The notes beneath the pieces were generated by a model. It saw nothing but the letters and a program-made list of their open reading frames with translations. It did not search any database and was not told the DNA's origin. From positions 124,001-188,000 of the forward strand of contig NZ_JACSNX010000003.1 of NCBI RefSeq assembly GCF_016902445.1: a DNA stretch of 64,000 nt, read 5' to 3'. The DNA is from Oscillibacter valericigenes (GTDB lineage: Bacteria > Bacillota > Clostridia > Oscillospirales > Oscillospiraceae). Below are positions 15,397-23,191 of this stretch, in pieces; the stretch's first letter is position 1; the number at the start of each line of letters is the position of its first letter. Position numbers and translations under genes: made by a program.

Positions 15397-16326
15397 ATGC
15401 CTATTTATCGCAGTGTCACAGAGCTGATCGGCCGCACGCCCCTGCTGGAGCTGTGCAATTATGAGCGGAACCATGGCCTGCATGCCACCCTGCTGGCCAA
15501 GCTGGAGTGCATGAACCCTGCCGGCAGCGCCAAGGACCGGGTGGCCGCCAACATGATCGCCCGGGCGGAGGAGTCGGGGCAGCTGGCCCCCGGCGGCACC
15601 ATCATCGAGCCTACCTCCGGCAACACCGGCATCGGCCTGGCCGCCGCGGCCGCCGCCAAAGGGTATCACGTGATCCTCACCATGCCGGATACCATGAGCG
15701 TGGAACGCCGGGCCCTGATCGCCGCCTACGGCGCCGAGATCGTCCTGACGCCGGGGGCGGACGGCATGTCCGGCGCTGTGGCCAGGGCGGAGGAGCTCCA
15801 CCGGTCCATTCCCGGCAGCATCATCGCCGGGCAGTTTGAAAACCCCGCCAACCCGGAGGCCCATGAGAAGACCACCGGCCCGGAGATCTGGGCGGACACG
15901 GCGGGAACGGTGGACATCTTCGTGGCCGGCGCCGGCACCGGCGGCACCGTCAGCGGCGTGGGCCGCTACTTGAAGGCCCAGGATCCGAATATCAAGGTCG
16001 TGGCCTTTGAGCCCGCCTCCTCGCCCCTGTTGACGGAGGGCCGCGCGGGCCCCCACGGCCTCCAGGGCATCGGCGCCAACTTCGTGCCGGAGAACCTGGA
16101 CCGGACCGTCCTGGACGAGATCCTCACTGTCACCGACGCGGACGCCTACGCCGCCGGCCGGGAGCTGGCCCGGACAGAGGGCATCCTGGTGGGGATCACC
16201 TCCGGCGCTGCCGTGTGGGCGGCGGCCCAGCTGGCAATGCGGCCGGAGAACGCCGGCAAGACCATTGTGGCCCTGCTGCCGGACAGCGGCGAGCGGTATC
16301 TCTCCACCCCCATGTTCCGGGATTGA
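15397..16326 (+). CDS. cysK: Cysteine synthase (O-acetylserine sulfhydrylase)
   Basis: 309 residues from the ATG at 15397, preceded by GGAGGGA. PLP-dependent fold type II: NPAGSAKDRVA with the PLP lysine Lys46, PTSGNTGIGLA, GAGTGGTVSGVGRYLK (phosphate loop) and ITSGAA. It converts O-acetylserine and sulfide into cysteine and acetate in the cytoplasm. It is monocistronic with its own promoter and terminator. With the cysteine-degrading locus 6 kb away, the strain can both make and break cysteine. A cystathionine beta-synthase is less likely because there is no CBS-domain extension. Confidence 0.93.
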   Translation: MPIYRSVTELIGRTPLLELCNYERNHGLHATLLAKLECMNPAGSAKDRVAANMIARAEESGQLAPGGTIIEPTSGNTGIGLAAAAAAKGYHVILTMPDTMSVERRALIAAYGAEIVLTPGADGMSGAVARAEELHRSIPGSIIAGQFENPANPEAHEKTTGPEIWADTAGTVDIFVAGAGTGGTVSGVGRYLKAQDPNIKVVAFEPASSPLLTEGRAGPHGLQGIGANFVPENLDRTVLDEILTVTDADAYAAGRELARTEGILVGITSGAAVWAAAQLAMRPENAGKTIVALLPDSGERYLSTPMFRD

Positions 16327-16341
16327 ATCCAAAAAAAGAAG

Positions 16342-16378
16342 CCCGGGAGACGTCCTGTGATGTCTCCCGGGTTTCTTT
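16342..16378. terminator. Bidirectional terminator between cysK and the convergent gene
   Basis: CCCGGGAGAC (16342-16351) pairs with GTCTCCCGGG (16362-16371), flanked by A-rich and T-rich tracts. Confidence 0.85.
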
Positions 16379-16384
16379 TTGCGT

Positions 16385-17179
16385 TTACTCAGCATCCATG
16401 GCGTCCCGGAGCCGGTCAGTGATGGCTCCCTCAAAGAGGCGGGTGGAGTGCCCGTGAAGCGTCTCCAGCGCGCCGGCGGCCAGGGTGCAGGGGGTGTTGC
16501 CGTTCATGGACAGGTCCATGTCGAAGAGGAACTTTACCTCCGGGTCCTGAGGCGCCCCGGGGGCGTTCCGCTTCACCACGCCGGGGCCGGCGTGGATCTT
16601 GGCCCGGCAGCTGGAGTCCAGCTTCAGCGTCAGGTCACAGCCGCAGTTGAGGAAGCGGTCCTCCGCAATGGACGTGTCCTGCATGGGGGCGGTGTAGGCG
16701 GGGGCGAACAGCTCCGACCACCGGACGCCCTCCAGCCCCAGCCGGGACCGGGAGAAGACGTTCACATACCGCAGCCCCACCCGCAGGAAATAGGCGGGCT
16801 TGTACAGGCGGATGAAAGCCGCCAGGGGCTTGTCCAGATGAAGGGCGAATTCCTCCCACCCGGGATAGCGCAGGGTGGACAGGGCGATAAAGTCCTTGGT
16901 GAGATTCAGCTTCCACTGGTTGTCCTCAGAGACAAAGTTGTAGTTGGTCACCGGGGGCTGCTGCTCCACTTTGGGGTTTGGGCCGCCCAGCCCGGTGATC
17001 CGGGGCGGCGCAGCGTCCTGCCGCCGGGCGTACTGGGGAAATTCTGCGCGGATGGCCTCCTGAAAGTCGGCGGGCTCCACGGTGTTGATGGTGAGGATGG
17101 ACGGAAACCGCAGCTGGCAGATGACCTCGTGGGCCGGGGCATTGCGGTAGTGGGTCCGGGGATGATCGGAAAACAGCAT
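16385..17179 (-). CDS. TIGR04255-like protein of unknown function
   Basis: 264 residues from the ATG at 17179-17177 (AAAGGAGC upstream). The start YRNAPAHEVICQLRFPSILTI resembles the entry motif of TIGR04255 proteins. Further blocks are WKLNLTKDFIALSTLRYPGWEEF, VGLRYVNVF and a beta-rich C-terminal half with LFDMDLSMNG and HGHSTRLFEGAITDRLRDAM. There is no signal peptide, membrane segment or catalytic motif. Family members are found scattered in bacteria, sometimes near toxins or defence genes, but no activity is established. Here it is a single gene. Confidence 0.7.
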   Translation of the reverse strand: MLFSDHPRTHYRNAPAHEVICQLRFPSILTINTVEPADFQEAIRAEFPQYARRQDAAPPRITGLGGPNPKVEQQPPVTNYNFVSEDNQWKLNLTKDFIALSTLRYPGWEEFALHLDKPLAAFIRLYKPAYFLRVGLRYVNVFSRSRLGLEGVRWSELFAPAYTAPMQDTSIAEDRFLNCGCDLTLKLDSSCRAKIHAGPGVVKRNAPGAPQDPEVKFLFDMDLSMNGNTPCTLAAGALETLHGHSTRLFEGAITDRLRDAMDAE

Positions 17180-17239
17180 GTGGCTTGCTCCTTTATCACT
17201 TGATGGTCCCATTTTAGTCCCCCGGCGGAGAAATGTCAA

Positions 17240-18034
17240 TTACAGGTAGAACCGGTGGCAGCCGATGGTCATAAGATATGTCCGGTTGGCGTTGATCCAC
17301 ACGCCCTGGGACAGGGCGGGGGCGTAGAAGTACATGGCGCCTCCGGCGGTGCTCTCTCCGCTCAGGGCCCGTTTGGCCGCCTCCACGGACTGGGCCGTGG
17401 GAGGCAGATAGACCGTGCCGTTGGAGACGGGGGTAAACTGCACATCATGCTTGCGGTCAAAGATGACGGCGGGGATGGAGTTGGGGAACTCGGCGCTCTT
17501 CACCCGGTTCAGCACCACGTTGCCCACGGCGATCTGGCCGGTCAGGCTCTCGCCCTGGCTCTCGGCGCTGATGATGCGGCTGAGCCAGTAGAGGTCCATG
17601 GCGTCGTGCTCCGCGCCGGGGGAGGTGACCGCCGCGCCACCCAGGTAGGGGTCCCAGGCCACGCCGCCGCCCAGGGCGGTGACCAGGATCCGCAGGGGGA
17701 TGTAGGTGCGGCCCCGCTCCACAAAGACCTTGCCGCTGTATGTACGGCCATTGACCGTCACGGTGTTCCCGGCAGGGTCGGCGGTGACGGACTGGCTGCC
17801 GGAGGATGCCGCCGCCACCTTGCGGCTGCTGTCCCACCAGACGCTCCAGCCGCCGAAGGCGTTCAGCAGGCCCCGGAGGGGCACATAGGTCACGCCGCTC
17901 TCCAGGTAGTTGACGCCCTGACTCAGTACGGTGCCGTCCACCTGGACGGGGACCACCCGGCAGGGGGCCGCCTTGGCGGAGACACAGGTCAGGACAAGCG
18001 CGGCCAGCAGGCCGCAGAGAAGTTTTCGTTTCAT
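17240..18034 (-). CDS. Secreted cell wall hydrolase (SleB-like) with copper-amine-oxidase-like N domain
   Basis: 264 residues from the ATG at 18034-18032 (AAAGGA upstream). A signal peptide (about 1-23, MKRKLLCGLLAALVLTCVSAKA) is followed by a copper-amine-oxidase N-terminal-like stalk repeated twice (VTYVPLRGLLNAFGG and RTYIPLRILVTALGG, about 35-130). The Hydrolase_2/SleB domain (about 145-264) has LSRIISAESQGESLTGQIAVGNVVLNR with the predicted catalytic Glu. The stalk usually mediates surface attachment or self-association. The enzyme would cleave peptidoglycan, possibly spore cortex. It is monocistronic and has no linked germination genes. Confidence 0.88.
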   Translation of the reverse strand: MKRKLLCGLLAALVLTCVSAKAAPCRVVPVQVDGTVLSQGVNYLESGVTYVPLRGLLNAFGGWSVWWDSSRKVAAASSGSQSVTADPAGNTVTVNGRTYSGKVFVERGRTYIPLRILVTALGGGVAWDPYLGGAAVTSPGAEHDAMDLYWLSRIISAESQGESLTGQIAVGNVVLNRVKSAEFPNSIPAVIFDRKHDVQFTPVSNGTVYLPPTAQSVEAAKRALSGESTAGGAMYFYAPALSQGVWINANRTYLMTIGCHRFYL

Positions 18035-18142
18035 GGGGATGATCGTCCTTTCAGGTTTATCGCTGCTATGCAAAAGCATACAGGAGGGCGGGGCGGGCCG
18101 CAACCCTCAAAACCTTCCAGAGCTGGAAAACAGCCGCAGGTA

Positions 18143-18199
18143 TTGACAATATCGTGAAACGATATTATAGTGGGATCAAGGAATATCGTGTTTCGATAT
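18143..18199 (+). promoter_or_regulatory. PadR promoter with two palindromic operators
   Basis: TTGACA (18143-18148), a 17-base spacer that is itself a palindrome, and TATAGT (18166-18171). Operator 1 is ATATCG-TGAAA-CGATAT inside the spacer, extended by one A/T pair at each end (18148-18166). Operator 2 is ATATCG-TGTTT-CGATAT (18183-18199), 34 bases on. PadR binding here would block RNA polymerase. Confidence 0.85.
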
Positions 18200-18213
18200 C
18201 GGGGAGGGAGACC

Positions 18214-18570
18214 ATGGCCAGGGAACCGCTGAAAGTCCTGACAGAGAGCATGTTCTACGTGCTGCTGAGCCTGCTGCGGCAGGAGCGGTGCGGCACGGAG
18301 ATCGTCCAATATGTGGACGACGCCACCGCCGGCCGGGTGCCCCTGGGGCCGGGGACCCTGTACACCATCCTGGCCAAATTCCAGGAGGAAGGCTTGATTC
18401 GGGAGACGGCGGTGGAGGGCCGGAAGCGGACTTATGCCATCACGGACCGGGGGCGGGCGCTGTTCCGGCAGGAGCTGAGCCGCCTGCGGCTGTGTGTGGG
18501 CGACGGCGAGCGGGAGGAGCGGGCGGCGGAGAACCTGCTGCCCGGTGGGAGAGAGGAGGATCCGTCATGA
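18214..18570 (+). CDS. PadR-family transcriptional repressor
   Basis: 118 residues from the ATG at 18214, with GGGAGGGAG upstream; an earlier in-frame start would overlap the promoter. The winged helix spans about 8-85: LTESMFYVLLSLLRQERCGTEIVQYVDDATAGRVPLGPGTLYTILAKFQEEGLI then RKRTYAITDRGRALF. A short Arg/Glu-rich C-terminal helix would mediate dimerisation. The ATGA overlap with the next gene and the twin palindromes at the promoter point to autoregulation of the PadR-DUF2812 operon. The inducing signal is unknown. Confidence 0.92.
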   Translation: MAREPLKVLTESMFYVLLSLLRQERCGTEIVQYVDDATAGRVPLGPGTLYTILAKFQEEGLIRETAVEGRKRTYAITDRGRALFRQELSRLRLCVGDGEREERAAENLLPGGREEDPS

Positions 18571-19691
18571 AAGACCGCAGGCGGTTTCTGGCGCCCCGGG
18601 ACCTGTGGGACGCGGGCACCATCGAGGCGTGGCTGGAGGAAAAGGCCGCCCAGGGCTGGATCCTGGAGAAGTGGGGCATCTCAGCGCGGTTCGAACGGAT
18701 CGACCCCTGCCGGTGCCGGGTGCGGCTGGACCCGAAGGACCGGCGGAACAGACAGCAGCAGGCGGAGGCAGAGACCCTGTATCGGGACATGGGCTGGCGG
18801 TGGAACGGCACCCTGTGGTTCTATGACGTCTACTACTGCTTTGACCCCACGGCCTCGGACTTGTACACAGACCCGGAGACCCAGGCCTGGGCCTGGGGAA
18901 AGCTCCTGAAGCGGGCGCTGTGGCGGAGCGGGCTGTCCGGTCTGCTGCTGCTTCTTTGGGCTGCGCTGCAGTTTGACGGCCTTTGGAGCGGCCATGCGGT
19001 GCAGTTGTTTCTGATGGGCATGTGGGCCATCTGGCTCTTTGTGATTTTGTATGTGGTCCGGGAGGTGTGGGAGGCTGTCCGCACGGTGTGGGGCATCCGA
19101 AGGCTGAAGCGCCGCCTGGCGGCTGGAGTGCCTATGGAGCGGGGCGACCCGGCCAGGGCGGTGCGGCGGCAGCGGATTCGGCAGATCGCGGATTGGACGG
19201 CGATCGCCCTGCTTGCGGGGTGGATCCTGGTCATCGCCTGCGGAAGAGAGGAGATGCCCCTCTCCGACGCGCCGTCGCCTCTGCCCTGTGTGGCCCTGGA
19301 GGCGCTGGACCCGGAGGCCGCCGGACCGGAGCTGGATATTGCCCGGTATGAGACCTTCGACGGCCTGCTGATCCAGAGTCGGCGGGTCACCCAGTTCCGC
19401 TGGCAGCCCTCCGCCTCCGTACAGGCCGAGCTGGACCGAGTGGCGCTGGTCTCTTTTGCAGAGGCTCTGTACCGGGAGCGGGTCGGCGCGTTCCTGGATG
19501 CCTGGCCAAACGCGGAGGTCCGGGAGTTGACAGACGGCCGCTTTGACCAGGCCGTGGTGATCGGCGCAGGAAAGAACCAGCTCTTCGCCGCCCGGCTGGG
19601 GCGGATGGTTCTGACAGAGCGGGCGGAGACCGATACAGACCTGATGGACCACCTGGACGGCTTCGCCGCCGTGCTGGTGGAATTTCAGTAG
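18567..19691 (+). CDS. DUF2812 membrane protein, first of two
   Basis: 374 residues, ATGA overlap with padR. The N-terminal DUF2812 domain (about 10-110) includes IEAWLEEKAAQGWILEKWG, CRCRVRLDP, YRDMGWRW and ASDLYTDPETQAWAWGKLLK. Membrane segments lie at about 118-135, 148-168 and 212-232. The C-terminal domain of about 130 residues is probably outside and is paralogous in layout to that of the next protein. PadR plus DUF2812 operons are frequent in Clostridia and are suspected of envelope-stress roles, but no function is established. Confidence 0.82.
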   Translation: MKDRRRFLAPRDLWDAGTIEAWLEEKAAQGWILEKWGISARFERIDPCRCRVRLDPKDRRNRQQQAEAETLYRDMGWRWNGTLWFYDVYYCFDPTASDLYTDPETQAWAWGKLLKRALWRSGLSGLLLLLWAALQFDGLWSGHAVQLFLMGMWAIWLFVILYVVREVWEAVRTVWGIRRLKRRLAAGVPMERGDPARAVRRQRIRQIADWTAIALLAGWILVIACGREEMPLSDAPSPLPCVALEALDPEAAGPELDIARYETFDGLLIQSRRVTQFRWQPSASVQAELDRVALVSFAEALYRERVGAFLDAWPNAEVRELTDGRFDQAVVIGAGKNQLFAARLGRMVLTERAETDTDLMDHLDGFAAVLVEFQ

Positions 19692-19712
19692 AAAGAGAGA
19701 GGAGGACGCACC

Positions 19713-20846
19713 ATGATCAAGCTGATGCCGGGATATGTGGAGGATGTGGCCGCCTGGCAGGCCCGATTGGAGGATTTGGCAGCCAAGGGCTGGTTTTACG
19801 TCCCCAGCTGGATCCTGTTCCGGTTTGCCTCCTTTGAGCGGGGGAGGCCCAAGACCGTCCGCTACCGGCTGGAGCCTGCGGCCAAAAAGGAGGGGTGCCC
19901 GGACTGGGAGCGCCGGGAAACCTACCGGGCCCTGGGCTGGGAGTATGTGGACACCATCGGAAAGACCATGCACCTGTGGCGGTGCGACGACCCGGAGGCT
20001 CCGGAGCTCCACACGGATCCGGAGACGGAGGCACGGGCCTATGACCGCTTCTCCCGGCAGGAGCGGATCAGCAGGTATCTCAGCTGGGGGATTCTGGCGC
20101 TCTTCGCGGGGCTCCTTGCCTTCGCCCTGTATGTTTCCGGGGGGACGTACTTCGCGTATCTGGTGGGGAGCTGGCAGCCCCTGTGGTATCTGGCGGCGGG
20201 CGTCAGCTTCTTTGGAACGTCGTTTTTTATGGCCAGGTGGCAGACCCGCGTCCTGCGGCGGACCCTGCGGACCATGCGGGCCGGCGTGGAGGCCCCCCGC
20301 CGGCGGCCCTACCGGCTGGCCTGCGGGCTGGCGCTGGTGATGGACCTGCTGTGGGTGTTCTACGTCATCGCCCTGGGGTACAACGGCGTACACAGCAGCC
20401 GCCGGACATTTCGTCCGATCTCCTATTATCTCACCTATTATGATGAGTCGGTACCCTATGTGGAAGTGTCCCAGGACGGGGAGGTGGTGGCCAGCCCCCA
20501 GGAGAACTGGCTCACCAGCGAACAGTGGTGGACCATAGAGGACTATACAGAGGGGCGGCGGTACTACCGGTACAGTGAGGCCCTGTACTACCGCCTCCGC
20601 TTCCCGTCCCTGGCGGACGACCTGGCGGACAGTCTCCTGGCGCAGTACGGGGACGACTATGCTGTCACAGAAACCGAATACCCCGGCCTGGACGGGGTCT
20701 GGACCGGGGCGGCGGTGGACGGCGATCAGTATATGCTGCTCCGGCTGGGGGACCAGGTGTGGAGCGTGGAGGCGGACACGGACGCGCCGCTGGCAGACCT
20801 GCTGCCCCAATACGCCGCTGCCATGGCGGAGGCTCGGCAGGGGTGA
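19713..20846 (+). CDS. DUF2812 membrane protein, second of two
   Basis: 377 residues, 21 bases after its paralogue, with GAGAGGAGG upstream. DUF2812 (about 8-115) has WQARLEDLAAKGWFYVPSW, KTVRYRLEPA, YRALGWEYV and ELHTDPETEARAYDRFSRQER. Membrane segments lie near 125-142, 148-170 and 205-225. The external tail (about 228-377) carries several Tyr-rich strands. The protein looks like a tandem duplicate of the previous one with strong divergence outside the DUF2812 core, so the two may form a hetero-oligomer. Function unknown. Confidence 0.82.
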   Translation: MIKLMPGYVEDVAAWQARLEDLAAKGWFYVPSWILFRFASFERGRPKTVRYRLEPAAKKEGCPDWERRETYRALGWEYVDTIGKTMHLWRCDDPEAPELHTDPETEARAYDRFSRQERISRYLSWGILALFAGLLAFALYVSGGTYFAYLVGSWQPLWYLAAGVSFFGTSFFMARWQTRVLRRTLRTMRAGVEAPRRRPYRLACGLALVMDLLWVFYVIALGYNGVHSSRRTFRPISYYLTYYDESVPYVEVSQDGEVVASPQENWLTSEQWWTIEDYTEGRRYYRYSEALYYRLRFPSLADDLADSLLAQYGDDYAVTETEYPGLDGVWTGAAVDGDQYMLLRLGDQVWSVEADTDAPLADLLPQYAAAMAEARQG

Positions 20847-20914
20847 CGGCCTTCAGGCCCGGCAAGAAATCCTCCTCCGTCTCATACACTGTTCATCAGG
20901 GAGGGGGACAGGGG

Positions 20915-21097
20915 ATGGACGCCTATGACTGGAGCACGGGGATTTACGCTGCGGCGGTGGCCATGGCCAAGTGCATGACCACGGAGGAACTGTCCCGCGC
21001 GGCCATCCTGCTGACCCAGCTGGGCACCACCCTCGGCACGCTGGCCGCCCTGCGGCAGCTGGAGGAGGGCGGCGCGGAGACCATCACGGAGTTTTGA
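20915..21097 (+). CDS. Small protein of unknown function
   Basis: 60 residues from the ATG at 20915, with GGGAGGGGG upstream. MDAYDWSTGIYAAAVAMAKCMTTEEL opens the protein, followed by AAILLTQLGTTLGTLAALRQL, two amphipathic/hydrophobic helices separated by a short acidic turn, and an acidic end. It is not a clear membrane protein. It lies 68 bases after the second DUF2812 gene and ends at a shared terminator, so it may belong to the PadR operon. The strong ribosome binding site argues that it is real. Confidence 0.6.
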   Translation: MDAYDWSTGIYAAAVAMAKCMTTEELSRAAILLTQLGTTLGTLAALRQLEEGGAETITEF

Positions 21098-21110
21098 GCA
21101 GCAAAAGAGC

Positions 21111-21155
21111 CGCCCCGGCGGGAACCGTTCAGGTTTCCCGCCGGGGCGCTTTTGC
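21111..21155. terminator. Bidirectional terminator, PadR operon versus thiol operon
   Basis: 14-bp GC-rich stem (21111-21124 with 21135-21148) flanked by AAAAG and CTTTT, between convergent transcription units. Confidence 0.85.
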
Positions 21156-21161
21156 GTCTGC

Positions 21162-21413
21162 TTATTTCAGAACATCCGCCAGATCCAGAGTGACGGCGCC
21201 GTCCTCCAGGACAAAGGCCGGGATGCCGATGCCGCCGTTTTTCTTGACGGCGTCATACAGGGGGCTGCTGTCCCGCAGGGCCAGGTAGGCCTTCAGGTCC
21301 GGCAGGCTGGCGGAGAGATTCTTGAACTCGATCTCCGCCTTGGCCTCGCTGAGCTTGTTGAGGGCATACAGCGTGTCGGGGCACAGGTGGCTGCCGATGA
21401 CGGTGACTTTCAT
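21162..21413 (-). CDS. Glutaredoxin-like protein with one active-site cysteine
   Basis: 83 residues with a thioredoxin/glutaredoxin-like fold: VTVIGSHLCPDTLYALNKL, a helix, IEFKNLS, and a cis-proline region GIGIPAFVLEDG. The usual CxxC is reduced to LCPDT, with a single cysteine at about residue 11, so a dithiol mechanism is unlikely; monothiol or binding roles are more probable. It is the last gene of the sigma-54 controlled thiol operon, 13 bases after ridA, consistent with handling sulfide or persulfide products. Confidence 0.78.
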   Translation of the reverse strand: MKVTVIGSHLCPDTLYALNKLSEAKAEIEFKNLSASLPDLKAYLALRDSSPLYDAVKKNGGIGIPAFVLEDGAVTLDLADVLK

Positions 21414-21426
21414 GCTGTCCGCCTCC

Positions 21427-21795
21427 TTACTTCAGCGCGATGGCTTCGATCTCGCAGAGGACGCCCTTGGGCAGCTCCCGCACGGCCACGCAGCTGCGGG
21501 CGGGCTTGGAGGTGAAGTACTTGGCGTACACCTCGTTGAAGGCGGCGAAGTCGCCCATGTCCGCCAGGAAGCAGGTGGTCTTGACGACCTTGTCAAAGCC
21601 GGAGCCGGCGGCCTCCAGGATGGCGCCCACGTTCTTGCAGCTCTGCTCCGCCTGGGCGGCGATGCCCTCGGGAACGGTGCCGGCAGCGGGATCCACGGGG
21701 ATCTGGCCGGAGGTGATGATCAGGTCGCCGAAGGCGTAGCCCTGAGAATAGGGGCCGATGGCGCCGGGAGCGTTCTTGGTTTCAATAACAGTCAT
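21427..21795 (-). CDS. ridA: RidA-family enamine/imine deaminase
   Basis: 122 residues, single YjgF/RidA domain: IGPYSQGYAFGDLIITSGQIPVDPAAGTVP at the start, and the family active-site region with the conserved Arg in SKPARSCVAVRELPKG and CEIEAIALK at the end. It hydrolyses 2-aminoacrylate and related enamines to 2-keto acids in the cytoplasm. Cysteine C-S lyases release 2-aminoacrylate, so its location behind the lyase and symporter genes is a strong functional fit. Start supported by AAGGAG upstream. Confidence 0.93.
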   Translation of the reverse strand: MTVIETKNAPGAIGPYSQGYAFGDLIITSGQIPVDPAAGTVPEGIAAQAEQSCKNVGAILEAAGSGFDKVVKTTCFLADMGDFAAFNEVYAKYFTSKPARSCVAVRELPKGVLCEIEAIALK

Positions 21796-21853
21796 GGTTG
21801 GATACTCCTTTTCAGAAATCTGTTGATTGGGATAGCGGTCAGAGAGACGGCAG

Positions 21854-23116
21854 TCAGGCCTGTTCCGTTTTCTTGGCGGCCATGGCCTTCATCAGCCAGT
21901 CCTTGCCCTCCACGATCCGGGTGACCATCATGGAGGCGATGGTGTCGCCGGAGGAGTTCAGGCAGGTGGCGGCGGGGTCGAAGATGAAGCCCAGGGTGGC
22001 GATGATGGGGAAGGCCTCGGCGGGGAAGTTGAACATGGAGACGATCAGCATCTCGCCCACCAGGCCGCCGCCGGGAGCGCCGGACAGCACGAAGGCGGAC
22101 AGGATCGCCACGATGATGGCCATGGCATAGGTCTCCACACCGGTGAACTGCATATCGAAGATGCCGTACAGGAAGGCGATCTTCACGATGGAGCTGAGAA
22201 CGGAGCCATCCATGTGCATGGTGCAGCCCATGGGCAGCACCAGGTCGCTGACGTCCTCGGGCACGCCGATGGAGTCGCAGGCCTCCTTGTTCACCGGGAT
22301 GGTGGCGGCGGAGGACTGGGTGGCGAAGGCGGTGATGGCGGGCCGGAAGATGTGCTTGAACATGACCTTCACGCCCTGCTTGCCGCCGGCCAGGAAGGCG
22401 TACAGGGGGAAGAAGATGATGAAGTACAGGGCGCACAGGGGGTAGTACACCAGCATGGACCGGCCGTAGTCGCCCACGATCTCGGGGCCGTAGGTGGCCA
22501 CCAGGTTGGCGAAGTAGGCGCCCAGGCCCAGGGGAGCCACCAGCATGATGACGCCCACGAACTTCATGATGATGTCGTTCAGGTTGTTCAGCAGCTTGCC
22601 CATGGGGCTCTCGTCGCCGCCGCAGGCGGACACGCAGAAGCCGAAGATGATGGCGAAGATGATGAGGGGCAGCATGTTGGACTTGTCCCACAGGTCTGAG
22701 AAGTCAGACACCGTCAGAGAGCTCACCAGCAGCTCGGCGGCGGTCTTTGCCTCGCCGGCCTCGGTGACGGTCATGTCGATGTTGGTGCCGGCGGAGGGGC
22801 TGAACAGGTTGACCCAGATCAGCACGCAGGCCGCGGCGATGAGGCCGGTGAAGATGAAGGTGCCGATGGTGGAGCCCAGGATCTTGCCCAGGCGCTTCAT
22901 GTTGGCCATGCTGCCCACGGCGGAGGCGATGGACACAAACACCAGGGGCACCACGATGGTGAACAGCAGGTTCAAAAAGATGTCGCCGATGGGCTTGATG
23001 GTGGTGCCCACCGAGGGGGCGAAGGCGCCGATCAGTGCGCCGACGATGATGCCGCCCAGGATGAGGATCAGGCTTCCGTACTGCTGCCAGAAGCTCTTCT
23101 TTTCGATAGTAGCCAT
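21854..23116 (-). CDS. Dicarboxylate/amino acid:cation symporter (DAACS family)
   Basis: 420 residues with about eight membrane segments and two re-entrant loops. Family signatures: FLNLLFTIVVPLVFVSIASAV, the serine-rich loop FATQSSAATIPVN (HP1), and MGCTMHMDGSVLSSIVKIAFLYGI plus GAPGGGLVGEM (HP2). These proteins take up glutamate, aspartate, serine or cystine-type amino acids with Na+ or H+. Placed between the C-S lyase and ridA genes, the likely cargo is cystine, cysteine or another sulfur amino acid. The substrate is inferred only from context. Confidence 0.9.
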   Translation of the reverse strand: MATIEKKSFWQQYGSLILILGGIIVGALIGAFAPSVGTTIKPIGDIFLNLLFTIVVPLVFVSIASAVGSMANMKRLGKILGSTIGTFIFTGLIAAACVLIWVNLFSPSAGTNIDMTVTEAGEAKTAAELLVSSLTVSDFSDLWDKSNMLPLIIFAIIFGFCVSACGGDESPMGKLLNNLNDIIMKFVGVIMLVAPLGLGAYFANLVATYGPEIVGDYGRSMLVYYPLCALYFIIFFPLYAFLAGGKQGVKVMFKHIFRPAITAFATQSSAATIPVNKEACDSIGVPEDVSDLVLPMGCTMHMDGSVLSSIVKIAFLYGIFDMQFTGVETYAMAIIVAILSAFVLSGAPGGGLVGEMLIVSMFNFPAEAFPIIATLGFIFDPAATCLNSSGDTIASMMVTRIVEGKDWLMKAMAAKKTEQA

Positions 23117-23191
23117 ATCATTTCTCCTTTTTCCCTTATTCTCTCTACATTGCGTTTGGCTGGTATGGCATGGTGTGTCTGTCTGCTGGAG

